64,000 bases of DNA from Ambrosia x helenae. Taxonomy: Eukaryota; Streptophyta; Magnoliopsida; Asterales; Asteraceae. Under the pieces are notes generated by a model. That model searched no databases. It was not told the origin of the DNA and was given only the letters and a program-made list of their open reading frames with translations. Of this stretch, positions 47,360 to 58,406 are shown one piece after another. The stretch covers positions 45,082,238-45,146,237 of the forward strand of contig CM061226.1 of the NCBI GenBank assembly GCA_030844895.1, written 5' to 3'. The first letter of the stretch is position 1; every line of letters starts with the position of its first letter. Both the position numbers and the translations under genes were made by a program.

Positions 47360-48409
47360 GAAAACGTATATGCTGACGTGACGTGCAATGGAGGCCTCAA
47401 CCTCCCCTTGAAAGTGCCACGTGGCATCATAGTTGAAAGATTTTAGTGTTTTTGAACTATTTCCTTTTTAATTAAGAAAAAAGATAAACATAAAACCCTA
47501 AATTAAATTAAGTTATTTTAGGAAAAAAGAATTTAAAAATAAATTTAAAATTTTCCCTCTCATGTTTCCTACCATAATTTTTAAACGTTTATATCTTTTA
47601 TATACGGGTTTTTTTAAAGAAAAAAATTACACCAAATTAACGAGCGTTTTATTATCTTTCCAACGAGTACCATAGTACTATATAAAAAACGGAGAAAAAT
47701 CGACTATTTTTTGTGGGGTTTCGTTCATACAGGAAAAAAAACACACAAAGTGTTCATGTTATTCATTAATCATGTTTTTTTTTTAAACCAGGTTCTTATC
47801 TACGATGTTGAAAATCAGCCCAATCGCCATGTTGTCATTGGAATTTTACTAGGTATACTTCATCAAGAGAAGTTAGGAGAAAGGATCGTGCAACACTACA
47901 ACACATGGTGTCACCTTATAGCAAGGTTAGTTTTTTTTATTTAATTACAAGAGTAATAATTATTACTATTAATATTAGTATTATTAGAATGGATATATTT
48001 TTTAACCCCGGGACGCTCCAGGAAAGAATTGATAGTTGCTGACGTGACGTTCAATGGTGGCCTCAACCATCTCTTGATTATGCCACGTGGCATAATGAGA
48101 TGTAATGATTACAACTTCCAACTTAAGTGTTTGTTTAGTTGATTAGGTTAGGAATTATAAGAGCCATTAGAATATGAGAAATTAGAGAGATGTGATGAGT
48201 TTTTTAATAGTTGCAGCTTACATAAGTGATTCTTTAGATGATTACTGATTAGGTTTTAGATTAGGGAATATGAGTTATTACTGTTTAGAATACTATGAAC
48301 ATGCAATGATTGAGAGATTTTGTGGTTAGTTAACTTGAGCCATTTGCAATAGGTTATCACGTAAAATTAGATTTTTCAACCCCGGGGCCCTCCCGGGGTA
48401 ATCAGCTAG
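47320..48409 (+). mobile_element. Helitron, unit B, itself made of two subunits
   Basis: Begins in a TA tract followed by AAAAGAAAACGTATATGCTG and ends CCCCGGGGCCCTCCCGGGG, TAATCAG and CTAG (48406-48409). A decayed 3' end (AACCCCGGGACGCTCC, about 48004-48020) followed by a second head (TTGCTGACGTGACG) marks an internal junction. The exact start is masked by the TA repeat. Confidence 0.7.
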
Positions 48410-49106
48410 TATATATATATTGCAAAGAAATTAATCCTACATGTCATACTCTTATGCAATCTCTCCTTTAAGAGATGCCACATAGGATGTGATGTTGCAA
48501 CTCTAAACCAATTAAAAAAAAGAAATAAATATGATTTAACCTAATCTATTATAATCTTTAACCTAATCTATTAAATACCTAATCTACTAAATCTAAATAT
48601 TAAACATTTATTATTTTATCTCTCGTGTTTTCTCCCATAACTTTTAAACGTTAATATCTTTTATATACGAGATTTTTTAAAGAAAAAAATTACACCAAAT
48701 TAACGAGCGTTTTATTATCTTTCCAACGAGTACCATAGTGCTATATAAAAATCGAAGAAAAAAATGACTATTTTTTGTAACCAGACAGGTATTGTGTCGG
48801 GTTTGGGATTAGTTTAAAAAAATTGTGGGTTTGGGTCGGGTCTAGGATTAGGTGATACCCGACCCGATTACCCGAAACAACATACCCAAATACCCGAACT
48901 AAATACCCATCATATACCCATGATTTTTTAACGCATCACATAACCCTTAGACTAATGCGTTCGATATTTCAATAATTAACTTTTTTTTTTCTTATTTCAT
49001 GTTAGTTCTTTTTAGAATGATCGATTACAAACTTCCGAATTCATTTGTAATGGCACTAGATTTATAACCAGGCGCAGAGATTCGTTTTTTTATATTTGAA
49101 TATGAT

Positions 49107-49252
49107 AACTCAAGGGCGAAGGTTGGAAATTTTCGATTTTCGTAGGTAAATCGCGTCCGGTTTGAGTCCTGCCCCCGCCGATTTTCCACTACCGATCGAA
49201 AAAATTTGAGTCCGGCCCCCGCCGATTCCAAAACCAAGCTTCGCCACTGATA
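49107..49252. mobile_element. Small MITE-like insertion in Helitron unit A
   Basis: Ends are inverted (GGCGAAGGTTGG and CCAAGCTTCGCC). GATAA occurs on both sides. The related Helitron at 50918 lacks this stretch at the same place (near 51667), which serves as an empty site. Superfamily uncertain. Confidence 0.6.
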
Positions 49253-49275
49253 ATTTATGAAAGAGATTTGTTTAA

Positions 49276-49325
<50 letters not shown>

Positions 49326-49326
<1 letters not shown>

Positions 49327-50398
49327 CTATCTATATATATAAAAGAAAACGTATATGCTGACGTGGCGTGCAATAGATACCTCAACCTCCCCTTGAAAGT
49401 GCCACGTGACATCATAATTGAAAGATTTTAGTGTTTTTGAACTATTTCCTTTTTTAATTAAAAAAATAGATAAACATAAAACCCTAAATTAAATTGAGTT
49501 ATTTTAGGAAAAAAAGAATTTAAAAATAAATTTAAAATTTTCTCTCTCATGTTTCCTCCGATAATTTTTAAACGTTTATATCTTTTATATACGAGATTTT
49601 TTAAAGAAAAAAATTACACCAAATTAACGAGAGTTTTATTATCTTTCCAACGAGTACCATAGTCCTATATAAAAAACGGAGAAAAATCGACTATTTTTTG
49701 TGGGGTTTCGTTCATACACGAAAAAAACACACAAAGTGTTCATGTTATTCATTAATCATGTTTTCTCTTTTAAACCAGGTTCTTATCTACGATGTTGAAA
49801 ATCAGCCCAATCGCCTTGTTATCATTGGAATTTTACTAGGTATACTTCATCAAGAGAAGTTAGGAGAAAGAATTGCGCAACACTGCAACACATGGTGTCA
49901 CCTTATAGCAAGGTTATTTTTTTATTTATTTAATTATAAGAGTAATAATTATTACTATTAGTATTAGTATTATTAGAATGGTTATATTTTTCAACCCCGG
50001 GACTCTCCCGAAAAGAATTGATAGTTGCTGACGTGGCGTTAAATGGTGGCCTCAACCATCTCTTGATTATGCCACGTGGCATAATGAGATGCAATGATTA
50101 CAACTTCCAACTTAAGTGTTTGTTTAGTTGATTAGGTTAGGAATTATAAGAGCCATTAGAATGTGAGAAATCAGAGAGATGTGATGAGTTTTTTAATCGT
50201 TGCAGCTTACATAAGTGATTCTTTAGATGATTACTGATTAGGTTTTAGATTAGGGAATATAAGTTATTACTGATTAAAATACTATGAACATGCAATGATT
50301 GAGAGATTTTGTGGTTAGTTAACTTGAGCCATTTGCAATAGATTATCACGTAAAATTAGATTTTTCAACCCCGAGACCCTCCCGAGGTAATCAGCTAG
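49326..50398 (+). mobile_element. Helitron, unit B, nested in unit A
   Basis: Inserted between A and T: starts A|TCTATCTATATATATAAAAG and ends with a hairpin (CCCCGAGACCCTCCCGAGG), TAATCAG and CTAG|T (50395-50398). Closely matches 47345-48409, including the internal decayed end near 49993-50010. 1073 bp, non-coding. Confidence 0.85.
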
Positions 50399-50464
50399 TA
50401 ATAATATATTTTATTATGTTATATTAGATATTTCAACCCGGGACGCTTCCGGGATAAAAACTAG

Positions 50465-50917
50465 TTTCAGATATATGTATAAAGAGTCATATATGATTCG
50501 GACTTATGTTTATGTAGATCGATATGCATAATTGTTTTAGAAAAAAGATATGATTTAGAAAAGAGAATGTAGGGGAGAGGAATAGAGGATATTTATGTAG
50601 ATCGATATGCATAATTGTTTTAGAAAAAAGAAATGATTCGGACTTATGTTTATCTTTAAAATTTGGTAAGTAGATATTATTATTTTCCAAAGACATAGTT
50701 GTAACTTGGTAAAGTGATCAAATTTTCGAAAATCAAATCATTGCTTCTTTTTTTTAATCTTGGAGAGAAAAGCGGAATTTGGTTGCATCTAGGTATTTGG
50801 TCGCCTAGGCGCCAAAAGCGATCGCTTTTGACAACATTGGGATCAAATAGCATAACCTACTAAACATGATAAGTGAAGGGGGAATTTTTTTCTATCTGCT
50901 TAAACATGTTTTCTAAA
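50465..50917. other. Spacer with a local repeat
   Basis: A stretch with GATCGATATGCATAATTG occurs twice (about 50517 and 50601). TTTGGTCGCCTAGGCGCC, then AAAAGCGATCGCTTTTGAC, lie near 50800. No gene seen. Confidence 0.45.
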
Positions 50918-50979
<62 letters not shown>

Positions 50980-51691
50980 AAAGCTAATAATCCTACATAT
51001 CATAATATTATGCAATCTCTCCTTTGAGAGATGCCACATAAGATGTGATTTGGCAAACCAATTAAAAAAAAAGAATAAAAATGATTTAAACATGGTTTAA
51101 CCTAATTTATTAAATATCTAATCTACTAAACTTAAATATTAAACCTTTATTATTTGCTCTCATGTTTACTCCTGTAACTTTTAAACGTTGATATCTTTTA
51201 TATACGAGATTTTTTAAAGAAAAAAAATTACACCAAATTAACGAGCGTTTTATTATCTTTCAAACGAGTACCATAGTGCTATATAAAAAACGGAGAAAAA
51301 AAATGACTATTTTTTGTAACCCGACAGGTATTGTGTCAGGTTTGGAATTAGTTTAAAAAAAAATTGTGGGTTTGGGTCGGGCCTGGGATTAGGTGATACC
51401 CGACCCAATTACCCGAAACGACATACCCAAATACCTAAACTATATACCCGATCATATATCCATGAATTTTTTAACGCATCACATAACCCTTAGACTAATG
51501 CCTTCGATATTTCAATAAATAATTTTTTTCCTTATTTCATGTTAGTTCTTTATAGAATGATCGATTACAAACTTCCGCATTCATTTGACATTATATAATA
51601 TTTTATAATGACACTAGATTTATACCCCGGCGCAGAGATTTGTTTTTTTTTTATATTTTAATATGATAACTTATGGCAGCGATTTGTTTAA

Positions 51692-51722
<31 letters not shown>

Positions 51723-51815
51723 TATTGGCAAGTCATTAATTATGTTGTTATATTAGATATTTTATTATGTCATATTAGATATTTCAACCCGGGACGCTCC
51801 CGGGATAAAAACTAG
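50918..51815 (+). mobile_element. Helitron, unit A alone
   Basis: Starts A|TCTATATATATA with a long TA tract to about 50971. Ends CCCGGGACGCTCCCGGG, ATAAAA and CTAG|T (51812-51815). Contains the shared core and an (AAT)n tract near 51690-51723. 898 bp, without coding capacity. Confidence 0.82.
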
Positions 51816-52290
51816 TGAATAATATAAGAAAATTAAATTTTTAGCGTAATTACCTTATTAGAATAATTAGATTAGCTTACACTAAAGTAGTTATGTAATT
51901 ACTTTACTAGAGAAGTTACACTAATTATTTTAATTTCACTACTAAAATACATGTTTAATAAGATGAGTATAAGGAACATTGTCTTCTTTTTGTGTTATTT
52001 GAATCTGTTTAAGAACTGTAGTCTTAGAAAGCCAAGACTAAAGAGTTTTTCATTTTAAGACTAAGAATCTAAAGTCCAAGCTTCTATATTTTCAAAGGCA
52101 ACAAATAAAAGAGGAAAGAGAACACCTGATATGTTTTCATAGAAACACACATCTGCACAAACCGGCAATAGAGGAGGTGTGGTGAAGTTTGTTAGGGTTT
52201 GTAAATGGTGTAGGTGTAAAAGAGATGAAAAGGGGAAATAATATAAGGATGTTAATAACGACGTTAAAGACCTAAGTTAAGGACGATAAC
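51816..52290. other. AT-rich spacer
   Basis: No gene or recognised element seen. It may be the interior of the CACTA element whose end lies at 52496. Confidence 0.35.
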
Positions 52291-52496
52291 TTACTATTCA
52301 AATGATGACACTCAGTATTTTATTCTGTCTATTTTTTATTTCTTGACACTAAATTCTTGACATGCAAAAATAAGTGTCATTAATTAACCAGATTTCAAAA
52401 TTCATGACACTTTTTTTTTATGACACACGCTTTGAGTGTCATAAATGAGTGCGTGTCATAAAATGTGTGTCAAGATAGGTCTTTTTTCTAGTAGTG
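52291..52496 (-). mobile_element. One end of a CACTA (En/Spm-type) DNA transposon
   Basis: Read on the minus strand from 52496 it starts CACTACTAGAAAAAAG, the typical CACTA terminus. Several subterminal TGACAC/GTGTCA repeats follow inward. The opposite terminus was not found, so the element is truncated or interrupted. Confidence 0.75.
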
Positions 52497-52600
52497 TATG
52501 TGTCAAGCCAATGCAAATAGAACATTAACTTACCACAATTGATAGAAATCTACCGGTTTTTGAAAATAATGAAAATCAAAAGGTCCCGGTAGGTGACAAA

Positions 52601-52631
<31 letters not shown>

Positions 52632-54677
52632 AAAACCTAAAACTAACACTTGGAAATTTAATAAAGTTAAACAAAGAAAGTTTTCTTATTACCAAAAGAT
52701 AGGAATATTCCTCAAAAGACACTTCAATAACAAAGTTTAATGTTAACAATTAACCTAGAATCCTAGATAACAACAGACATCAGAGTAAAGAACAAAATAT
52801 TCAAATTATAACCCAACTATGAATAATGATAAATTATGGTATCATCATCATCATTTGTGCTATGCTTGTCACTCCATCGGTACAAACCCCTCACATTTTA
52901 CACGCTTTGACCACTCCTACCTATATGTAGCTTGAACATCCAAGTTGAATACAAATATGCCTAAAGACTAAGTGCTAGCTAACCAATTGATGTTAAACAC
53001 CATGTCCATAATAGCTATAAATGATGAAGCTGTTGGTCTTTGTAACAACACTAAATTTTCAAGTTCAGCTAGAAGTATTGTTCATAGCTTATTGAGTTAT
53101 AGGTGTAGCTCAAATAAGTAGAGCTGAAAATCTCTTAAAAAATCATTGGTTCTTAAAATTAGAACTTTGCTTGCCTGAGCTACAGAAAACAGAATTCATC
53201 ACTAAATCAGAAAGAGTAAAAGTGCAGTTACTTATGCACATATGTAAAACATTCGAACAGTGTTGATTACTAGTAGACTGGTTTGTGCATGCGTAGCTCA
53301 AACTTAGCCTAAATGACTAATTACATAATTTAAGAGAATATTTGTGCAAATATGTAAAAATTAAGAACTCTCTAATTGACCAGCATCCGTTAGGGTTAAG
53401 CGTTTGGCCTAACATGCTTTACCTGCTACAGTGACTACCCGAACCATGTTCAAATATTTGGTTACCATTGAGCTACACCCATAGCTCACAAAGTGATCAA
53501 ACTTCATAGACAAAACACCATGTCTATGAACCAATAATTAAAGACGCCATCTAGCTAGCCAACTATCACATTAGTAAGGAGTGTCATCAGTACTCATGAG
53601 AAATCTCTTAGGTAATAGCACTAAATATTTATTTTCTTAATTGGAAAATTTAAAAAAGCAGTGCACAACTACTGATTGCCTATGAAGATGAGCCTTGCTG
53701 TTTACATCAAGAAACACAAAACCGAGAACTCTTGTGAGACAAACACGACTACGATGCGTGTAACTACCTATACTAAAGGAAACCCATAGCAATCGAGCCA
53801 AATCTTGATCAGCTTTCTTTTCTAAAAGGAAAACAAATATAACCGAATGAATGCAAAATTGAACCAAATGAATAAGAATTCCATACTACGTAACTCCTTG
53901 TAAAAATAGATAAACAAAGTAACAAATTAACCCTTATAATCATAAGACCTAATCTTTGTGTATATTAATCAATTTAAATGTTCTTTAATATCGCCTAAAT
54001 AACGAATTGATTCGTTGCTTTATTTCCCAACGAAAAAACTAAATTGAACAAATCCATTTTATGAATTTGCTTAAACTGACTAAGCCTAATTAATATAAAG
54101 CTTAACAAAATAATATTGTTAGAATGTTAGGTAACTTACGTTATGCTTATTTGGTTCTCCTAGGCTACTGGAAATATACTTACGCTAATGGGTTACAACT
54201 CACAACCCAACACGTAGGTGGGCAAGTTAGCATCTAGTCGGTTACTATAGATTTTCTACTAGTAATCCTATTAGTCAAAGTGGTTTTGTACTGCACTTGT
54301 ATACATATACATCTACTCTACTGTATCCGAATTCATGGATGTATACTAAACATCTAGGCGGATACACATTATTAATTGCTATAGGCATCAGAACCTTAAG
54401 TCATCATAGGATTGTCACTTACATGCGCATCAATAAGCAGGTAGCAAAGCTCATTGTTCTTCTGAGCAACTTAATTCCTTTTCACCACAGGGATCGATTT
54501 TTTCAAAACGCATATCTTTATGACTTGTGCCTTTACTCGTTATTGAATGTCATGAACTCGTTTGCAAGACATTTTTTCTTACCTTTTATTGTTAGCAAAA
54601 AAAGTTAATGTTAACATATTTAGAGTATAAACGAATAAGTAAGTTGTTACTGTAACTTGTTAGATGTGTATCGTATA
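52497..54677. other. Unrecognised AT-rich region; A27 run at 52598-52624
   Basis: Only short open frames without known domains. A run of 27 A follows GGTAGGTGAC, which could be a retroposon tail, but no matching body was identified. The right part may be the 3' flank of the helicase relic. Confidence 0.4.
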
Positions 54678-55316
54678 TTAGCAGTTATTATTAATTTCAT
54701 CAAGGAAGTCAGTATATACTATGTTGGTTGTTGTGTCACGGTTTTCATCAGGCTGTGGAATGACTACAATCCCAAGGGACTCGGGTGTAGTAGCTATTGA
54801 CAAAGCTACATAAAGCTGGCCATGTGCAAATACCGGGTGTGGTAAATAAACTCCTATCTTGTATAGCGACTGGCCTTGGATTTTGTTAATAGTCATCGCG
54901 TAGCAAAGCCTTATGGGGAACTGTTTTCTTTTGAATTCAAATGGCAATTATTTGTCTTAGTGGATAAGTGTTATCTTTGGCAAGTACACACACTTTCCGA
55001 TGAACTTTCTAATAATTATTTGCACCTCTATTATGTGTGGCAACAGTTGTGTGACCATTAACCTTGTCCCATTACATAGGCCGTCAAGAGGATTAAGATT
55101 CCTTAATAGTATGATAGGTGCCCCCACTTTAAGATGTAACGTATGTGATGGAAAGCCGCTGAAGATTAGAATGTTTAGGTACTCTGCTGAGTAAAGAGAC
55201 TCAATATCAATGCAGGTGCCAGGGTCTGCAACAACCGAATCGATGCTAACATAGGTCTTTGCCATGCCATTCGTCATGTGTAAAGACAAAAAGGATTGAA
55301 GAAACCACTTTTGCAA
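54678..55316 (-). pseudogene. Helitron/Pif1-type DNA helicase, C-terminal relic
   Basis: Two collinear frames (55316-54957 and 54947-54678), the same frame separated by two TAA codons. Conserved helicase blocks: LKVGAPIILLRNLNP followed by GLCNGTRL, then FPIRLCYAMTINKIQGQSL and HGQLYVALS, typical of the end of Pif1-like helicases in Helitron transposases. It would have unwound DNA for rolling-circle transposition. The N-terminal part is missing because a copia LTR starts just to its right (about 55320-55348). Confidence 0.88.
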
Positions 55317-55666
55317 ACCTTAGTCTAATTCCTATTTCTGCAAATAATGCTAAGTATGGAAACTGCTGAAGAACAAGATTCAAAGTACTGAAGAAGAAAA
55401 CATCAAGTGCTGAAGAGTAATGATCAGAAGTTCTGAAGTCAAACCAGATAAGTCGACTGAAGAACTGCTGAAGACAAACTACTCATCAGTAGTTTGTCAC
55501 TCATCAGATGTGTTGATAGAATCTTCCCACCGCCTTCGAGCTTCAGTAGTTTAGTTTAATATTAGTATTCTTAGATCTTTTGTACAAGTACCAATGCTAC
55601 AGCCTGTTGTAGTATTTCTACTTATTATATTGCTTCAATACATCTCTTGTACGTTTACTCTTAGTC

Positions 55667-55674
55667 TATAAATA
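55667..55674 (+). promoter_or_regulatory. TATA box of the copia LTR
   Basis: TATAAATA, 33 bp before the LARD2 insertion point. Confidence 0.6.
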
Positions 55675-55701
55675 AATGGGTTCATCCCACTATTTTAGAC
55701 A

Positions 55702-55706
55702 TTCCT
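55702..55706. repeat. TSD TTCCT, left copy (LARD2)
   Basis: TTCCT at 55702-55706 and 63529-63533 flank LARD2 exactly. Confidence 0.95.
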
Positions 55707-56590
55707 TGTGACATCCGTCACCCTCGTCTTTCAGCTAACTGACGAAAATAGTCCTCCAAATATTTCCATTATAGTTGTTATAAGTTTCGTCGTTTTTAAA
55801 ATTTAATTTTAGAGCAAACTAAAATTTTGTCATTTATACGTTATGGATCGGGTATAAGTTTTAATCAAATACATATCTTGAAACGTCTATGCAATGGATT
55901 TTATAAAAAATTTCAAGTTTTATAAATATTTGAGACCTTTTAAGTAAGTTAAGTTAACTTAGTTAACTTTTTATAAGGAAAACTTAACCAAAAAGCTAAT
56001 AAAACTAACTAGGTTAAGTATAGAGGGACTAAACTTGCCAATTATCAAAACTTTCAACTTCTCCCTCCCTTTTGGGCTACTGTGCGCGTCTGGTGACTTT
56101 GGTCGGCCGGAATTCTACTCCGGCGACCTTAATGATGGCGATTTAAGTAGCTTCCGGCCATAATTTAAACTCCAAAACGTTTCTCCGTCTAAGCACATTA
56201 AAAATCGATCATAAAATCAAACATAAACTCGTGTTTTAATAAGTTTTAATCGGCTCTTTAAAGCTTGTAACCGTCGAGTTTATTAAAGCTTAAACGGTTG
56301 GATTTTTCAGACAACACTATAAATAGATCGTTTCTAATCCTCTAACGAGTCTTGCACATCATAAAACCACTTCGAAACAGTCTAAAAGGTGTCCTGGAAT
56401 GCTTGTATGCGGTTCTAAATTTACAACTGAAAACCATAAGTTTCGGCTCTAATCGAGCATTGTAAGTCCGTTTCTTTTATGCCATTTTGATCTCCATGTT
56501 GTCCTCGTTAATAGCCCCATCAATTCGTGGGTTAATCTTGCCTGAATCAGATTATTAGTTTTGGTTAGGGTTAGGGTTTTGGCTAGAGTT

Positions 56591-57606
56591 ATTTGGGGAA
56601 GATGATGAACACTTTATATATTATAAATATATATGGTTTCTATAAAAAGTAACAAAAGCATTGGTGGTGGAGTGGTTTGTTGGTGTGTTTGGATGGGAAC
56701 TGATCCAGGTTCGAATCTAAGCAACAACCATCTTTTTTTTTTCAGCATTTTTGTCCTTTTCCTTTTCTTTTATTTTGTTATTTATTAATATATAAATACA
56801 TTTATCTTAGAATATTCATATTAAATTCATTTTTGCTCCAAAAATTATGAAAATTTAGGTGTAGCTTCTTGATACCTCATAGAAAATTGTCATATTTTTA
56901 GTTTTCTGAAAAATATATATTTTCATGATTTTATTAATTTAAATTGTTTTAATCATATTTAATTGATTAAAAATTCATTTTTAATGATTTTAATCTCAAA
57001 ATTTTTGTGAAACTATTTCTAATCCATATGAACTAAAATAAAAATATTTGGTTCAGAAAACATTTATTTTTATTAATTTTCCTATTTTTAATCATTTAAA
57101 CATGATTTAATCTTATTAAATCAGTTTTAAAAATAAATAAGTTTATATAAATTATGGGAAAATTATTCTAATTTGTTTACATCAGAAATCATCCATTTTC
57201 TATAAAAATTAGTATTATTGGATCATGTATGGTATTATTAGTCTTATCTACGTTTAATTAGACATAATAAAACATTTATTTATTTATACAATTTAAACGT
57301 CTATTTTATAAATATTTTTCTTATAAAATAGAAATATTACTATGTTTGAAAATCTTAACTACTATTGGTTGGATCATAGTGTAACTCATAATTATTTAAT
57401 TAAATATTTATGACTATTGTGTTTATTGACAATAATTAGTTAAGGTAATTAACTAAAATTATTTTGTCCTAATTATTCAAATATATTTTTAATCAATAGA
57501 TAATAATTATATTATTTAAACTACATTTACAATTTTTCATATATTAATTGCGATATACAACTGTTACATTAACGCGACTTATCATAAAAACTCTAACTTC
57601 CCAAAT
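56591..57606. repeat. Inverted-repeat-bracketed block in LARD2 5' LTR
   Basis: ATTTGGGGAA (56591-56600) and TTCCCAAAT (57598-57606, one C shorter) bracket the tRNA-like unit and AT-rich DNA, as in LARD1 and element 2. Copy at 61713-62728. Confidence 0.7.
56661..56730 (+). other. tRNA-like unit in LARD2 5' LTR
   Basis: A box A-like TTGGTGGTGGAGTGGTTTG, box B CAGGTTCGAATCT and an end in AACAACCA, then a T run. It sits where LARD1 has its own tRNA-like unit, but the middle sequence differs. Copy at 61783-61852. Confidence 0.65.
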
Positions 57607-58406
57607 CGACTTAGCAAACCCTAATGCCTTAGACCCTAGATACCTTAGACTTTTAGACACGTCCTTATTAGTATTCTTGCACATTATAGGTTGAATTCCT
57701 CGGAATTCCCATTACGTAGCTCACAACCGCTTAAATGGATTTTGATCGCTTTCGCAAACTGTGAGTATATCTTTCCCCTTTTTACTGTCTTACTATTTTG
57801 GGGTGACTCATGTACTTACTATCAAGTTTATATTTCTTTTACTAAATGCAATTCTTATGTGTGTTTGCTTGTGTCATTTTGTGTATCTATGACCTGTCAA
57901 ATCATTAACCGCTGGGCGGCCTGGCATTTCAATGAATAGTACTATGGTATATACCCTTGTGACTCTGTTGAGAGTCCTCGTCATTGCTATGTATTTCATT
58001 ACTACTAGCGCATACTATATATATCTGCTTTCTTCTCTTAGGGTTGATTTGACCCGGATACCACTTATTACATAACTGCAAACAGTATACGACACATGAA
58101 TTGCTAAACACTTTTCTACAATATTTATTTAAACAGGGTATGCTCACCAATACTTTGTGTATTGACCAAATCATTTTGTACATGTTTCAGGTTGTTTTGA
58201 GATGCATTCTTTAAGCTATCGGATTTATATTTAGAATTTGATTCATTGTATTTCAGATTAGTTGGCATTTAGAATTATTGTATTTCATTTCAATGTAATA
58301 AACTATTTAATCAATGTATCAATATTTACACTTTTAGTCCATGAGCTATTGAACAATCGTCACTACGTGACACCTCGATGTTTCCGCCATCGGTTGGGGT
58401 GTTACA

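Larger units (their letters stand above)
48410..50464 (+). mobile_element. Helitron, unit A, abutting unit B and carrying two insertions
   Basis: Directly after the CTAG of the previous unit comes TATATATATTGCAAAG, the same junction as at 12504 in the composite on the other strand. The 3' end is CCCGGGACGCTTCCGGG, ATAAAAA and CTAG|T (50461-50464). It contains the shared core, a GGGT-rich segment, a small inverted-repeat element (49107-49252), an (AAT)n tract (49278-49325) and a nested unit B Helitron (49326-50398). Confidence 0.7.
55707..58406 (+). repeat. 5' LTR of LARD2
   Basis: TATAAATA at 56318-56325, tRNA-like unit at 56661-56730, inverted arms at 56591 and 57598. The small ORF at 57691 is duplicated in the other LTR and not treated as a gene. 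Confidence 0.95.

Noticed and set aside
50873..51100. Tyr/Ile repeat proteins on both strands
   Set aside because: They are translations of the TA microsatellite at the start of a Helitron.
52598..52624. Tail of a LINE or SINE
   Set aside because: No LINE reverse transcriptase, no SINE body and no flanking duplication could be recognised.
54297..54608. ORF of 103 codons near the helicase relic
   Set aside because: No domain, opposite strand to the helicase, AT-rich composition.
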